Source: Stomoxys calcitrans (lineage: Eukaryota > Arthropoda > Insecta > Diptera > Muscidae). From it: a DNA stretch of 64,000 bases. Shown here in pieces: positions 23,585 through 34,776 of the stretch. The notes beneath the pieces were generated by a model. The model was not told the origin of the DNA and did no database searches. It was given only the letters and a program-made list of their open reading frames with translations. Every line of letters begins with the position of its first letter. Positions within the stretch are counted from its first letter, which is position 1. Position numbers and translations under genes: made by a program. The stretch lies in NCBI RefSeq assembly GCF_963082655.1, contig NC_081554.1, forward strand, positions 129,464,962 to 129,528,961. Reading direction: 5' to 3'.

Positions 23585-24533
23585 TTGGGTTGCCTAAAAA
23601 GTAATTGCGGATTTTTTAAAAGAAAGTAAATGCATTTTTAATAAAACTTAGAATGAACTTTAATCAAATATATAATTGCCATTTTGTTCGATAACCTTTA
23701 GCCATCTTCCTGGCAAATTTAGTATTCCACGCTCATAGAACTTCTGGCCTTTATCTGCAAAAAACTGAACCAAGTGCGATTTTATAGTCTCATCATTGCC
23801 GAAAGTTTTACCATTTAAGGAGTTCTGCAAAGATCGAAATAAATGATAGTCTGATGGTGCAAGGTCAGGGCTATATGGTGGATGCATCAAAGCTCAGCCA
23901 AGCTCACTCAGTTTTTGGCGAGTGACCAAAGATGTGTGCGGTCTAGCGTTGTCCTGGTGGAATATGACACCTTTACGATTGACCAATTTTGGTCGCCTAT
24001 CCTTGATGACTGTATTCAATTTGTCCAATTGTTGACAGTAAACATCCGAATAATTCGTTTGGTTCCTTGGAAGCAGCTCAAAATATACCACACCCTTCCA
24101 ATCCCACCAAACAGACAGCATAACCTTCTTTTGGTGGATATTAGCCTTTGAAGTGGTTTGAGCTGGTTCACCATGCTTGGACCATGATCGTTTTCGACTA
24201 ACGTTGTTGTAAACAATCCATTTTTCATCTCCAGTTATGATTCGTTTTAAAAACGGATCGAATTCATTGCGCTTAAGGTGCATATCATAAGCGTTGATTC
24301 GGTTTGTTAAATGAATTTCTTTCAATACATGTGGTACCCATATTAAAATTGACGCCAAACAAACAAATGTAAACAAAATTTCGCGCACTTTTTTTCTAAA
24401 GCTATCTATAAGTAACAGCTGATTACTGACAGAAGCAAGAATGCAATTACACAGTCACAAGCCGTTGAAAAAAATTGTCAACGCCGACTATATTACTACT
24501 ATATTACCTACAATTACTTTTTGGGCAACCCAA
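23585..24533 (-). mobile_element. mariner copy 2, both TIRs, internally deleted
   Basis: The element runs from TTGGGTTGCCTAAAAAGTAA (23,585) to the inverted TTACTTTTTGGGCAACCCAA ending at 24,533. It is flanked by TA at 23,583-23,584 and 24,534-24,535. Its length is 949 bp, shorter than the usual roughly 1.3 kb, because the N-terminal third of the gene is missing. Its untranslated ends are the same sequences found in the three MITEs at 55-58 kb, so it represents the parental family. Confidence 0.95.
23660..24388 (-). pseudogene. mariner transposase, N-terminal deletion and stop
   Basis: The minus-strand frame opens with sequence derived from the 5' untranslated region and joins the gene at about WVPHVLKEIHLTNRINA. 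ITGDEKW, HQDNARPH and YSPDLAPSDYHLF (the three catalytic Asp motifs) are all present. A TGA at 23,894-23,896 replaces the Trp codon after SELG, and one codon is lost next to it, so the frame is conserved. The end IEQNGNYIFD is the native C-terminus. The helix-turn-helix DNA-binding region is gone, so it could not bind TIRs even if read through. Confidence 0.93.
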
Positions 24534-25425
24534 TATATGGTAATAGGAAAGAATTGCTATGATATTGAAGCTATAATATCAAGTTATCGTCCGATTCGGA
24601 CCATAATTGAACTGAATGTTGGAGACCATAATAGAAGTCGTTCTCTAAAATGTTAGCCAATTCGAATTAAAAATGCACCCTTAAGGGGCTCAAGAAATAA
24701 AAAGAGAAGATCGGTGTATATGTGAGCTGCATCAGGCTATAAACCGATTCAGACCATAATTGACACGTGTGTTGAAGATCATAAGAGAAATCGTTGTACA
24801 AATTTCCTGCCAAACCGGATTATAATTACGACTTCTAGATGCTCAACAAGTCAAGATCCCAGATCGGTTTATATGGCAGCTATATCAGGTTATGGACCAA
24901 TTAAAACCATATTTTGCTCAAATCATAACAAAACACTTCTTGCAAAATTTTAGCCAAATCGGATAAGAATTGCGCTCTCTAGCTGCTCGAGAAGACAAAC
25001 TTCAAAATCGGTTTATATGGCAGCTATATCAGGTTATGAACCGATTTGAACCGTACTTAGCACAGTTATTTTAAGTCACAACAAAATACTTCATGCAAAT
25101 TTCAGCCAAATCAAATTACAATTGCTCCCCATGGAGGCTGAAGAAGTCAAGACCCAGATCGGTTTATATGAGTGCTATATCAGGTTATGGACCGATTTAA
25201 AGCACACTTAACACAGTTGTTGGAAATCGTAACAAAATACCTCATGCAAAATTTCAGCCAAATCGGATAAGAATTGCGCCCTCTATTGACTCAAGAAGAC
25301 AAGATCCAAGATCGGTTCATAGGGCAGCTATATCAAAACATGGACCGATGGACCTACACCAATAAGAACTATTATTATATTTCGAATAGTTACAAATAGG
25401 ATGATGAAATTCGGGGGAGGGTATA

Positions 25426-25712
25426 AAAAGTTTGCATAAAAGTCGTTGTAGAATGATTAGTTTGTGTGAAAATTTCAGCTTGAGCTTTAAAAAGAATTAG
25501 TTACACAGAAGTATTCGTAATGGAAAAGTTCGTTACAGTGAAATTACAATAAATGAAAATAGTTGAAATCCAGTAAGGAAAGGCAAAAGTCGTTTGGAGC
25601 CTTGGTGTTTATGTTGGCAAAACCTACCAAAATATGAGGTCAGCCTACCAACCTAGGAAGAAAATAAAAGCCTACCAATTTTGGTGGGAACCTACCAAAA
25701 ACGGCAACAATG
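25426..25712. other. Spacer with repeated CCTACCAA motif
   Basis: Between 25,610 and 25,705 the word CCTACCAA occurs four times, at irregular spacing. No open frame or element end is evident. Confidence 0.5.
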
Positions 25713-25714
25713 AT

Positions 25715-26908
25715 TAAGACGTGTGCAAAAACACCAGATCTCGGAAATGGGTGCACCGATTTAAGGAAATCCTTTATATCACCTTATGATACCCCAAAAA
25801 CATGAAATTGGTATAAAGTTTAGGGGGCCAAATGACCATCACAAAACCCACCCCCGAACGGAAATGTTTAGCGATTGGGGCAATATGGGTGTCAAATGAA
25901 AGGTATTTAAGAGTAGAGTACGAATACTTTACTTTATTTAATTGGCTATGACAAAACATTTGTCCCTTTGATAGAACGTAGAATAGCATTCTAAGATCCT
26001 CGATCTTCTGTGCTTCTTTTATAATCTCGTTCTCGTTTCGAGGTGTCTCTCACCACTTGATCTCTTCATCGGGCACTTGGCCGTCCCAGTTTGCGAGTAC
26101 CATCGTGATCGCCATCAAAAGACTTCTTCGCCATTGTATGCTAACATCGTCTTACAGCTCATACGGTTCGTGGTTCGTGCGAAATTTTTGGGTCCAAGTA
26201 CCTAGGAGGCCACCTCAGGCCTAAAACCACCCCGAATTTAAAAGTGGACCGATCGGAAATATTTGGGACTCAAATGAAAGTGTTCGGGAGTAGAATGATA
26301 ATATGGTTTCAAAAATTGGATCCAAATACCTAGGGTACGCCCCAAAAATACTGCTCAAAATAAAAAGTGGACATATCGGTACAATACACGCTCCAATGAA
26401 AGGTATTTGGGAGTAGAATATGAATGAGATATTAAAAGTCAGGACCAAGTATCTAAGAAGCCGTCTCAATCCCAAAACCGATCACCCAAAATCAAAGTGG
26501 ACCAATCGGGCCAATATGGGACTCCAATGAAAGGTATTCGTGAGTACGGTACGAATATGATTATCGAATATTAAAAATTGAATGTAATTACCAAGGGGGC
26601 CTCCCCAAAACCATCACAAGCGGGCATATTAGTCGATCATGATAATATGGGACTCAAATTAAAGGTATTCGGGAGTAGATTACGAATATGAATACAAATT
26701 GAAGGTCAAGTGATAGGGGTTTGTCTACCCCACAAAACACCACCCAAAATGCAAATATTTGTCATTATAGGCTTATGGGGTTCAATAAAAAGTATTTCGT
26801 AGTAGATAAACAACTTGTACTGAGAAGATATATATGGTATTAAGTACGAAACTTACTTTTCGATTGGTGCCAATGAAGGCGCAGCAGAGCGGGCCGGGTA
26901 CAGTTAGT
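25715..26908 (+). repeat. H-family array, copy 2, with possible Helitron-type end
   Basis: The opening 'caccagatctcggaaatggg' matches H copy 1, followed by units with CAATATGGGACTC, AAATGAAAGGTATTCGGGAGTA and 'accaagtacctaggggg'. The array ends near 26,865-26,905 with GGCGCAGCAGAGCGGGCCGGG then TACAGTTAGT. A GC-rich block a few bases before (C/T)TAG-T is what Helitron 3' ends look like. This one has TTAG rather than CTAG, so the class call is tentative. An RTE fragment interrupts it at 25,925-26,170. Confidence 0.55.
25925..26172 (-). pseudogene. RTE-type LINE C-terminal fragment
   Basis: One minus-strand frame reads a lysine/arginine-rich C-terminus with KLGRPSAR, RDQVVRD and RGSWNAILRSIKG. 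This resembles the RTE-clade C-terminal motif (GRP..RW.D.V, then W). Frames are broken by a stop where Trp is expected. The fragment lies inside an H-family unit after 'gagtacgaata'. About 80 codons are left and no enzymatic domain. Confidence 0.5.
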
Positions 26909-26921
26909 AATACATATAAAA

Positions 26922-27003
26922 CAAGTAAAAGCGTGCAAAGTTTGGTCGGACCGAATCTTATATGCCTTCCACCATGGATCGCTTTATTCAAATTTTTTGC
27001 CCG
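26922..27003 (+). repeat. Family A copy 10, head only
   Basis: Only the first 80 bases remain: CAAGTAAAAGCGTGC, TTTGGTCGGACCGAA, then a diverged TATGCCTTCCACCATGG. The copy is cut by antisense LINE-E. The palindrome differs from the usual TTCGGCCGGGCCGAA on both arms in a partly paired way. Confidence 0.85.
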
Positions 27004-27329
27004 TTCGTAGGACATGCCCTTAACTCAGACTACGGCGACCCGAAGCGCTGACCTTCACTAGCGAATCGTTTGCTTTTCAGGCGTTTATCTTCTTCTTACA
27101 TTCCAAGGCTGTTCGTGACCTTATCGTCCTGGTTGTTATTGCCCCTATGGACAGTTTAATGTCCGTAAAGATGTTCGCACTCGACGTCATCGCATTAGTA
27201 CTACACCACCTTAAGCATTCCGTGATCGCCCGTGTCTTCGCCTGCAGGACCGTATTACGTCAGGCAGTCTAACACATATCACAGACTCTGGATTTTCAAT
27301 TTAGACCCGCAGGCCTACTCTGCCCCTAT

Positions 27330-28560
27330 TTTTCATCCATCCGTGTAAAATGGCAATACTGGGGTTCCATCGATACAGTACTGTTCCCCTGGCAGCCTCT
27401 CACTCGAGGTTGTGTTGTCTCTGGTATTCGATCCTTCCAAGTTTCCTATCGTCGCCCTAAGTATCATAGCTGCATTGGCTGCCTCACACTTAATCTGTAC
27501 ATCCATAGGTCTGATATCTAGAATAGTCTCCAATGCCCTTGTGTGGGAGTGGTCCTCACCGCTGTCTAGACATAGACAACATGTTCTTTGAACCTGTTGC
27601 ATTATTTTTATGTTGCATTTTTTCCATCGCAGTGCACCAAACTACAGAAGCGCAAGTAAATATTGCTATCACGCTCCTGTAAAGCAAGTGAACTATCCTC
27701 GCCTACGGCCCATCTACATATTGTCCAAAATCTGTGAGCCTTCTCGGTATGCTCCTGAATATGACACTTTCAAATAAGTTTCCTGTCCAAGATCATTTTT
27801 AATTTTTTGACCTTGCCAAATGGCCCACCTTCGTCTTTCTCGTGACCTAGCAGATTTCGGTCTTTTCTAGGTCGCAAGAATTATTCGAAGATTTGCATGG
27901 GTGTTTCGGATCCTTTCACTTTGGAAATAGTATAACATCGTCCGCGTAGCCGGGGGGGTTAAATGCCCTATACCTTTAGGAGTGGCAATAAAATGCCCCC
28001 CTGTCTCGTGCAATTTTTCACATTTCCCTAATATTTATGTCATCGGACCCACAATTTATCCACATGTTCCTTAGCTTAAGGTTTATCCAGTCGCTAAGGA
28101 TACGGTCCACTCGGTACTGGACATGGATTGGATCAGCGTATAGGTCCGCACATTGTTTAAAGCCCTCTCGATGTCAATGCATACCTGCCAGTGTGTACAT
28201 CTTAGCATGGAAGGATTCTTCTATTTTATGCAGAACCTTGTGCATGGCAGTCGCCACCGAACTTCCCTTGACATAGACATGCTGTTTGTATTTGAGCAGT
28301 TCGCTAGATGTTCTACTCTTTATCACTTTCACATTACGTTCCATTGTTTTGAGTAGGAACGACATAAGGCTTATAGGTCTGTAGGCATTTGGTGTCACCT
28401 AACTTGCAGGACTTGGGTATAATACTACCCTCGTCTCCTGCCAGGCTTTCGAACTCCTGAATTAAGGGAATATGAATCTTGCCCTTGCTGATTTTCTCGA
28501 TTAGTGCGTGAGTAGCGGTCTCGCTCCGGTTGAGGTTTATCTGGATGACCCCAATCATTG
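27330..28560 (-). pseudogene. LINE-E ORF2 remnant: EN start, RT part, RNase H start
   Basis: At 28,560-28,440 the endonuclease N-terminus is legible (IGVIQINLNRSETATHALI, then IPLIQEF). It runs straight into the segment before YRPISLMSFLLKTMER, the start of the reverse transcriptase, at 28,440-28,330. The endonuclease catalytic core and polymerase linker are therefore deleted. RT residues continue as SSELLKYKQHVYVKGSS. Further on, 27,600-27,340 reads the region before RNase H and its first catalytic motif FYTDG. The frame changes several times. No YADD motif is readable. No activity is possible. Confidence 0.75.
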
Positions 28561-28564
28561 ATCC

Positions 28565-29310
28565 TCCATTAGATGGTCTTCTTGGGAGTGTGTGATAGCC
28601 TCATAGCTTCCTTGCCACTCCGGCGTAAGAGGGCGGCTTCTTACCTTTCTCTGCGATCATCTTCCCCCTTCCGTGACAGCTGTGGTATCCTTTCGGAAGT
28701 CACAGTCCTCCATGAAGACTCAGAGGCGGTGCGCGCTTCCTTGGTCCCTGTTCCGACTTTGTCTACCTCAGCAGGACACTGCCTGGAGTCTCCATCGCGG
28801 GAGGACTGGCTTGATTTTCCAAGAATACTTGAAAGCGGGGAGCTCTTTTTCATCTTCAGCATTTTAGCAGTGTTATGGTCTTCGGGAGTTCTGATTCTAT
28901 TTCCAGCTTCCGTAGAAGTGGTTGGAATGTCAGTTCTATACTTTCCACCATACTGCAATTTCGCCCTATTGCGCTGCCGTTAAATACTCCTCTGTCTCCT
29001 TCGTTGTGCCCCGGATCGCTTTCTCGGTCTGCTTGTGAGCTCAGCAAAGTCATCGCTCACTTCTGCTGTCATCCCGCTGACGATATCTCACGATTCGCTT
29101 CCGATGGCAGTTTCATTGATATTATAGTTGTCTGAATCCGAATCAGAAAAACCCCTTTACTAAAAGGCTGGGGACGAACTGGGCATCCCTCTGGTTTATC
29201 CGTCTCTTCCTCATAAATTAGTCTGAGGACTAGTTGGGAGGGGAGGACAACATGCTACAGTCTAAAGCCATCACCGCAGCTGTTGGGACTTTGGAGTCTA
29301 TTTTTAGCCT
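28565..29310 (-). pseudogene. LINE-E ORF1 (gag-like) remnant
   Basis: The minus strand holds a Ser/Arg/Glu-rich frame (28,641-28,958) followed in other frames by similar sequence up to about 29,300. Its position directly upstream of the endonuclease is where a LINE ORF1 belongs. I see no intact CCHC zinc knuckle. The plus-strand 136-residue open frame here is the antisense shadow. Confidence 0.5.
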
Positions 29311-29439
29311 ACTCCAAAAAGGCATTAAAAATTTTTCGTAATAGGTAGTACCTATTCCGAAATACCGATATTTTTCTTTGAGGAGCGAAATGAAAACAAA
29401 CCCGCTCCACTCAACGGCAATTCAATAACTTAATACAGA

Positions 29440-30240
29440 GGAAATAGTTGTGCATAATTTTGACAAGATTGGATGATAAATGATTTTGTAAAGGTCCTAA
29501 AAGTGATCATCGAGAGATACATTTATATGGAAGATATATCTTAATCTGAACAGGTTTCTATGAAACTCTCCAGTGATTTGAAAAGCCATAGGAGAAACCC
29601 TCGTGCCATTAGGAGCGGTTAACAAATGGCCAAACCATTGCAGTATTAGTCAAAATCGGACGAAAATATTTATGGGAGCTTTATCTTAATCTGAATCGAT
29701 TTCAACCCAAATCGGCACACATAGCGAAAGTCATAAAAGAAGACATTGCGCAAAAGTTAAAGTAAATTTGCTGAGAAAGGCTCTTAAAGTAAAAATCGGA
29801 TGAAACATATGGGAACTATATCCAAATCTGATCCAATTTCTGTGAAATTCAATGGCAATACTTGGAGTTATTAAAGAAACGTTTTTGCTGAGCTTCGTGA
29901 GAATCGACTGACAAGTGATCAAATTGTTACAATATTAGTCAAAATCAGACAAACATATATATGAGAGCTGTATCCAAATCTGAGCCGTTTTTTTTTCAAT
30001 TTCAAATTTGAAGACGATCAGATAAAAATTGCACCGTGTAATTTGTACACAAATTAAGAAGAACAGACGGACAGACAGAGGAACACATAGACAGACAGAC
30101 ATATCTAAATCGAATCAAAAAATGATTCTGAGTCGATCGGTATGCTTTTCAATGGGTCTATCTCTCTTCGTTCTGGGTGTTACAGACAAATTTGCTAAGC
30201 TATAATACCCTGTGCCACAGTAGTGGTGCAGGGTTTTATG
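29440..30240 (+). repeat. Family C copy 2
   Basis: Units carry ATCTTAATCTGAA, GAGAAACC-TCGTGCC, TTGACAAGTGA or AACAAATGGCC, and GTCAAAATCGGACGAA. The copy ends with a GACAGACGGACAGA-type block, then ATTCTGAGTCGATCGGTAT and ATACCCTGTGCCACAG..GTGGTGCAGGGTTTT. The last block is a near-perfect inverted repeat. Confidence 0.85.
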
Positions 30241-30319
30241 ATGCCCTCACCCATGTTGACAAATGTTCGTTTGACGCCATCATACAATAGTAAAAAACAT
30301 TTTTTTGGGTTTTTTTAAC

Positions 30320-30500
30320 GACCTCCATAGGAATGGGGGTACAATCTAGTCATTCCGTTTTCAACACCTCGAAATATTCGTCTAAGACACCATAATGTAT
30401 ATGTATTCTTGATAGTCTCGACGTTCTGAGTCGATCTAGCCATGTCCGTCCGTCTGTCGAAATCACTTGAAATTTTACACACATACTTAATATTGAAGTT
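30320..30500 (-). repeat. Family A 3'-end fragment, copy 11, inverted
   Basis: The minus strand carries the last 180 bases of the family: the GGACATGGCTAGATCGACT block, CAAGAATACATATACAT, and a damaged CCATTCCTATGGAGGT terminus. Confidence 0.7.
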
Positions 30501-30819
30501 TGAACCGTGGAGTAGAGCGGACGTTTTGCTATTTCGCTCCGCAAGAATATTTCTGTAACACGTAATGCGTCATTATTTTTGGAAGAAAAATTTAAGTCAC
30601 TCACGGTTAGCTACGATAGAGGTATCCATTAGGCGGTTGACGATCTGCGTCTGTTTCCAGTGGAGCGGCAAATCTAGAGTCCGGGAGTAGGCTTAGAATG
30701 GACTCCTGGTATCAGGCGTAGTTCCAGGATCCACTAGCCGACAGACGACTAGTCAGCAGGGGCTTTTGACGACGACTCCTTGTTCGAGTCTTAACGACAA
30801 GGCCGAACCTATTCTATGT

Positions 30820-31690
30820 TCGCATGCCTATAATTTGCCTAGGCCATCAGTCTTCCCCGGCAAACCAAGACGCACTGTTAGAGGTTAGAATAATAGAAGA
30901 CTCATCGCTTTCAGGTTTATTGAAAGGCTTGGTGCGAATGATCCTAAGACTCCCACTAATAGGGAGAGATTCTCCTTTAATTGGGATCGGGAATTCGCTG
31001 CACAGGCTACCCCAAAGATACGGACTAATTGCCCTCGGGGATCAAGGCTCAACTGAAATGTATCGTTGTGCGCTTAAAAAAATGGTGAGATCTGGCCAGT
31101 TACAGCGCTAGATTTAGTCAAGAAGGAATATATTCCGTCTCGACCAATGGCGCATGCTTGAATACCAAGGATTCCTTCAGATCCTGAATCCATACATAGA
31201 AGACTTAGGAAATGTAATCCCAATCTTTCAACCACAGACTGGAGATTTGTATATTGAATGAGGTTGATGGTGACCGGAGACATGCAGTATGCATACTAAA
31301 TCCGGCTCTTTCGCAGACCTCTACAAGTCTGAACGACTTATATCCAACGGATTCAACAAGTTGAAACTGAAGGTCTATAGAAGCGGTGGGGTTGGGGAAT
31401 CAGAAGACGACTCAGCAGTTATTCCTGAACAAATGCCTGAGGAACTATTGACCACATCGCTAAAGTCTGACGGATTGCAGGAGACTGAAAATGCCTTGCC
31501 ACATTCGAGACAGGAGGGGATGGCATCGAAACGGGACCCGACAAGCCTTGTGTGGGTGAGTTATTCAGTTAAACTGAGCTCAAGGTGTGCGCCAGCGGGG
31601 AAGGACGGAACTCAAAAAGTACTTCGACAGCAGCAGCTAGCGAAGCATCTAAGGAGGAATCGTCCACACCGCAAGTGTCCAGTATCCTGA
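30820..31690 (+). pseudogene. LINE-C ORF1 (gag-like) remnant
   Basis: Several short frames on the plus strand lie upstream of the endonuclease. One frame at 30,915-31,045 reads LGANDPKTPTNRERFSFNWD, and 31,289-31,690 reads a 133-residue acidic/basic frame. Similar DNA ('gacgactcagcagttatt', 'ggattgcaggagac') is found in LINE-C copy 2 at 46.5 kb. I cannot see CCHC knuckles. Calling it ORF1 rests on position. Confidence 0.5.
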
Positions 31691-31879
31691 GGAAGAGTGA
31701 TTTCACTGCTTCCCACCTGCCCTTGGATGGGGAAGCTTATCATGACAAGATCTAGCGAATCTTGTGAGGAAGAACTCCTAGCGGAATCAGGGGATGAATC
31801 TAACACATCAGTCGTGGAAATTATGAATCGTGACTATAATCCACCATTGTAACGCCGCTTCGACGGTACTAAAAGTCGT

Positions 31880-32530
31880 CCCGATGGCTGGGGGACTTGA
31901 CGTGGTTCGTGTCCAGGAACCATGGGGTGTGGAGGAATGGTTCGTGGACTAACAATTCCGGGATTTAAATTATTTAAGGGTGTCGGAATGGGAGACACAG
32001 AGCGTGTATTGTTGCAAAGAGTAGTCCAAATGTTTTTCTTATTCCGTCGCTTGAAATAAATTAGTCTCATAACTGGCTGGCTTATCTATATATGGCACAC
32101 GATTCAGAGATGCCGCCTTCAAATGTGAAGTTGTTGGTTGAAGCCGCTCTGTAGGAAAGAAAAGCCTCATTGTAGAAAGTGATGCTAATGCACATCACCA
32201 GATATGGGGAAGTTCGGATGTCAACGAAAGGGGTGAGCAGTTATTAAAATATATTATAAGTTGCGATCAGGCGATTTGTAATGAAGGTGATAAACCGGTC
32301 TTTGTTACCAGGAACATGCAGGAGTTACTAGATATTACCTTTGTATCGGATGATATAGGTGGATGAATATGCGACTGGGATGTGTTAGATGACCACAGCT
32401 TCTTTGATCATCGTTATATTAGTTTCAGCCTTGGAGAAAATACAGCAGAAACGGTCCCTCGGCTAAACAGAAGAAAGACGGATTGGGATACATTCGGCAC
32501 AAATTCTGCACACCTATCGCTTTTAGACCA
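31880..32530 (+). pseudogene. LINE-C endonuclease domain remnant
   Basis: The start of an APE-type endonuclease is legible as VVRVQEPWGV near 31,900, where the Glu is the metal-binding residue. VESDANAHHQIWGSSDVNERG, the equivalent of the GDFNA motif, lies near 32,175-32,240, and a DDHSFFDHRYI segment, the equivalent of SDH, near 32,390. These blocks fall in different frames with stops between. In a live element this domain nicks the target DNA. Confidence 0.7.
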
Positions 32531-32944
32531 GAGAAGGAGGTGGAAACTGCGCAGGATATAGACTAATGTCAAGACGGATCACGAAGGCCCTAAATGACTC
32601 GCTTGTGATAGCATAGTGCCAAGCCAAGGGGCAAACAGCGACCGCCATGGTGGACCCCAGAGCTGATTGGTCTAAGGAAGGACTGCAGAAAACTCTTCAA
32701 CAGAGCAAAAGTCACAACAGCACCACACGATTGGGACATCTATAAGACTGAGCTAAGGAAATTAAGGGCGAGCTTAGAAAGGCTCAGAACAAATCCTGGG
32801 TAGAATTCTGCAGCTCCGTGGAGGATACTACTGAGGCCTCTAGGTTTAGAACGATTCTGTCCTCGAGACCTATTTCTATGGGGTATATTCAGAAGTTAGA
32901 GAATGTATGGTCAATGTCTAGTGAGGAAACAGTAGAGCTACTCG

Positions 32945-33809
32945 TTGAGTAGTAAGGGCAAGTCTACTGAAACAGCCCTACATGACCTAGTCGGCTACAT
33001 AGAGGCTTATCTCGCTGTCAAGGAATATATATTGATAGCATTTTTTGACATTGAAGGTGCTTTCATTAATGTAAAACCGACTTCAATCATGAAGGAGTTG
33101 GAGTTGGAGTTTCTAGGCATCAACTACTCCGTAAGAAAGTTTATTAATAACTTACTTACTAAAAGATGCATTATGGCAGACTTGGGATCTGTGGATCTAA
33201 AAAGATGGGTCAACAGAGGAATACCTCAGGGAAGTGTTCTGTCTTCTCTACTCTGGAATATATATTATATTATTGTCTCTGGAAGAAAAAGTTGTGAAAG
33301 TGGTGGCGTATGCTGATGACGTTGCAATTGCGGTTAGGGGAAAGTTTTCCAGCACTCTAAGAGATATACTTCAGGATGCTCTACGTGCAACAGCGAAGTG
33401 GGCTACCGAAAGTGGTCTAGGTGTAAATCCGTGTAAGACAGAAGTAGTTCTTTTCAGCAGGATATACAAGTTACTTACAGTGCAACATGTCTCCTTGGGA
33501 GGAGAGATTGTTCCATTTACAGAAAGCGCAAAATACCTGGGTTTTTTGCTGGACAGGAAATTGAACTTCAAATCCAGTATTTTGGAAAGGGCAAGAAAGG
33601 CAACTCTTGCCCCATACACCTGCAAGAGAGCCATTGGCAGTAGTTGGAGTTTAGACCGCGTGTCATGCATTGGGTATATACTGCAGTTGTCAGACCTATT
33701 ATGCTATATGGTGTGGTCTCGTCGTCGCTTCAAAAGTCCACCTATTGCTCAATATTTAACCGGAACCAAAGGATGGCTTGTTTATGCATCACAGCCGCAC
33801 ACAATCTGA
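32945..33809 (+). pseudogene. LINE-C reverse transcriptase remnant
   Basis: The frame 32,945-33,316 holds STETALHDLVGYI, AFFDIEGAF (first catalytic Asp) and GIPQGSVLSSLLWN. A shift near 33,280 moves to the frame 33,234-33,809 with VVAYADDVAIAV (catalytic YADD), GLGVNPCKTEVVLF, and AKYLGFLLDRKLNF (thumb). All core polymerase motifs are thus present but in two frames. Upstream fingers (32,560-32,940) are present as broken sequence. The similarity with LINE-D and LINE-E is in the LOA/R1-like style. Confidence 0.85.
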
Positions 33810-33959
33810 TTCACTGAATTTAATGCTACATCTAATGCCTCTGGACATTGTGGTTAGACAAATTGCAGCAACCACTGCCGTGAAGTTAAGGGCGGTTTCT
33901 CTTTGGTCAGGTGGCGGCTACGAACACTGTGTTATCCTTAATACAATATCCGATGTTCC

Positions 33960-34776
33960 AGGCGGTGTGGATTACACCCTAGCTGAGCCGTGTTTTGATC
34001 AAAAGTACTGTAACCCTGGTAACAAAAGTTGCATAGACTTCTATACGGATGGTTCCAAACTAATCTAACAGGTGGGCTTTGGGGTGTACTCTAAAAATCT
34101 ATAACTGGTCATATCGAAAAGGTTACCCGAGCACTGCAATGTGTATCAGGCGGAGAACTTTTCAATTAAGGAAGTGGTGGAATGGCTTAGATATAATGTC
34201 GTTACGACTATTGGCATAAATATCTTCTCAGACAGCCAGGCAGCCATTAAATCCCTGGATAATGTATTTCTGAAAAAAAACCGCCCTCTTTCAACGAAAT
34301 GACTGAACAGTTCAAAATTCAATTGTTATGGGTGCCGGGCCACAAATATATCCCAGGGAATTGTAAAGCGGATGAGCTTGCGAGACTACGAACTACCCTA
34401 CACATTCCAGGGATACAGGAATCTGTGCCTCTAGCGACATGTAAGGTATGTTTTCAGGACCAGGCCCGAGGGACAACGAATGATAGATGGTCACAAAGAG
34501 GGGGCTGTGAGCATTCCAAAACTATGTGGCCTAATATAGACTTGAAGAGGTCTACCGCTTTACTGTCATTGGCTAGAATAGACGTCTCAGACATTGTGTT
34601 CCTCTGGACAGGTCACTGTCTAATCGGAAAACATGCTGACAGACTGAAAGTTGCCAGCAACGACTTTTGCAGAAGTGGTGGGGACATCGAAGAAGAAGAG
34701 ACTATAGAACACCTTCTATGTGTGTCCCGCACTAGCAGTCAGAGGGAGTTTCACTTTAGATTCTCATTTCTTTGGG
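33960..34776 (+). pseudogene. LINE-C RNase H and C-terminal region remnant
   Basis: RNase H motifs are in order: FYTDGSKL (Asp, 34,040), a QAENFSIKE block (Glu, 34,150), FSDSQAAIKSL (Asp, 34,230), and LLWVPGHKYIPGNCKADELA (34,325). All four acidic sites are preserved, but a TAA after SKL and frameshifts separate them. A cysteine/histidine block follows (GHCLIGKHADRL .. EHLLCV), as in other RNase H LINEs. The frame ends at SFL at the Jockey target site and resumes after it at 39,596. Its role would be to degrade the RNA strand during insertion. Confidence 0.85.
34766..34776 (+). repeat. 5' target-site duplication of the Jockey insertion
   Basis: ATTTCTTTGGG here is repeated exactly at 39,585-39,595 after the poly(A) tail. 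Both copies are in the LINE-C C-terminal frame. Confidence 0.9.

Larger units (their letters stand above)
23536..25425 (+). repeat. Family A copy 9, interrupted by mariner copy 2
   Basis: The left part (23,540-23,584) is the TCGAGTTCTTTTCCCGG block. The right part resumes at 24,536 with the internal units and ends GGGGGAGGGTATAAAA near 25,422. The mariner separates them at a TA. The tail block near 25,340-25,400 is shortened and lacks the GACAGACAGA run. Confidence 0.85.
27005..29310 (-). mobile_element. LINE-E copy 3, antisense, internally deleted
   Basis: Reading down from 29,310: an ORF1 (gag-like) region, the start of the endonuclease, then part of the reverse transcriptase, then the region before RNase H and its N-terminal half. 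This order is normal for an RNase H-bearing LINE of the I/LOA/R1-like group. Large internal parts of endonuclease and polymerase are missing. It matches LINE-E copy 4 (51.9-54.0 kb) across the reverse transcriptase and RNase H. Confidence 0.8.

Noticed and set aside
28573..28983. Plus-strand 136-residue open frame
   Set aside because: It is the reverse-strand shadow of the LINE-E ORF1 region.
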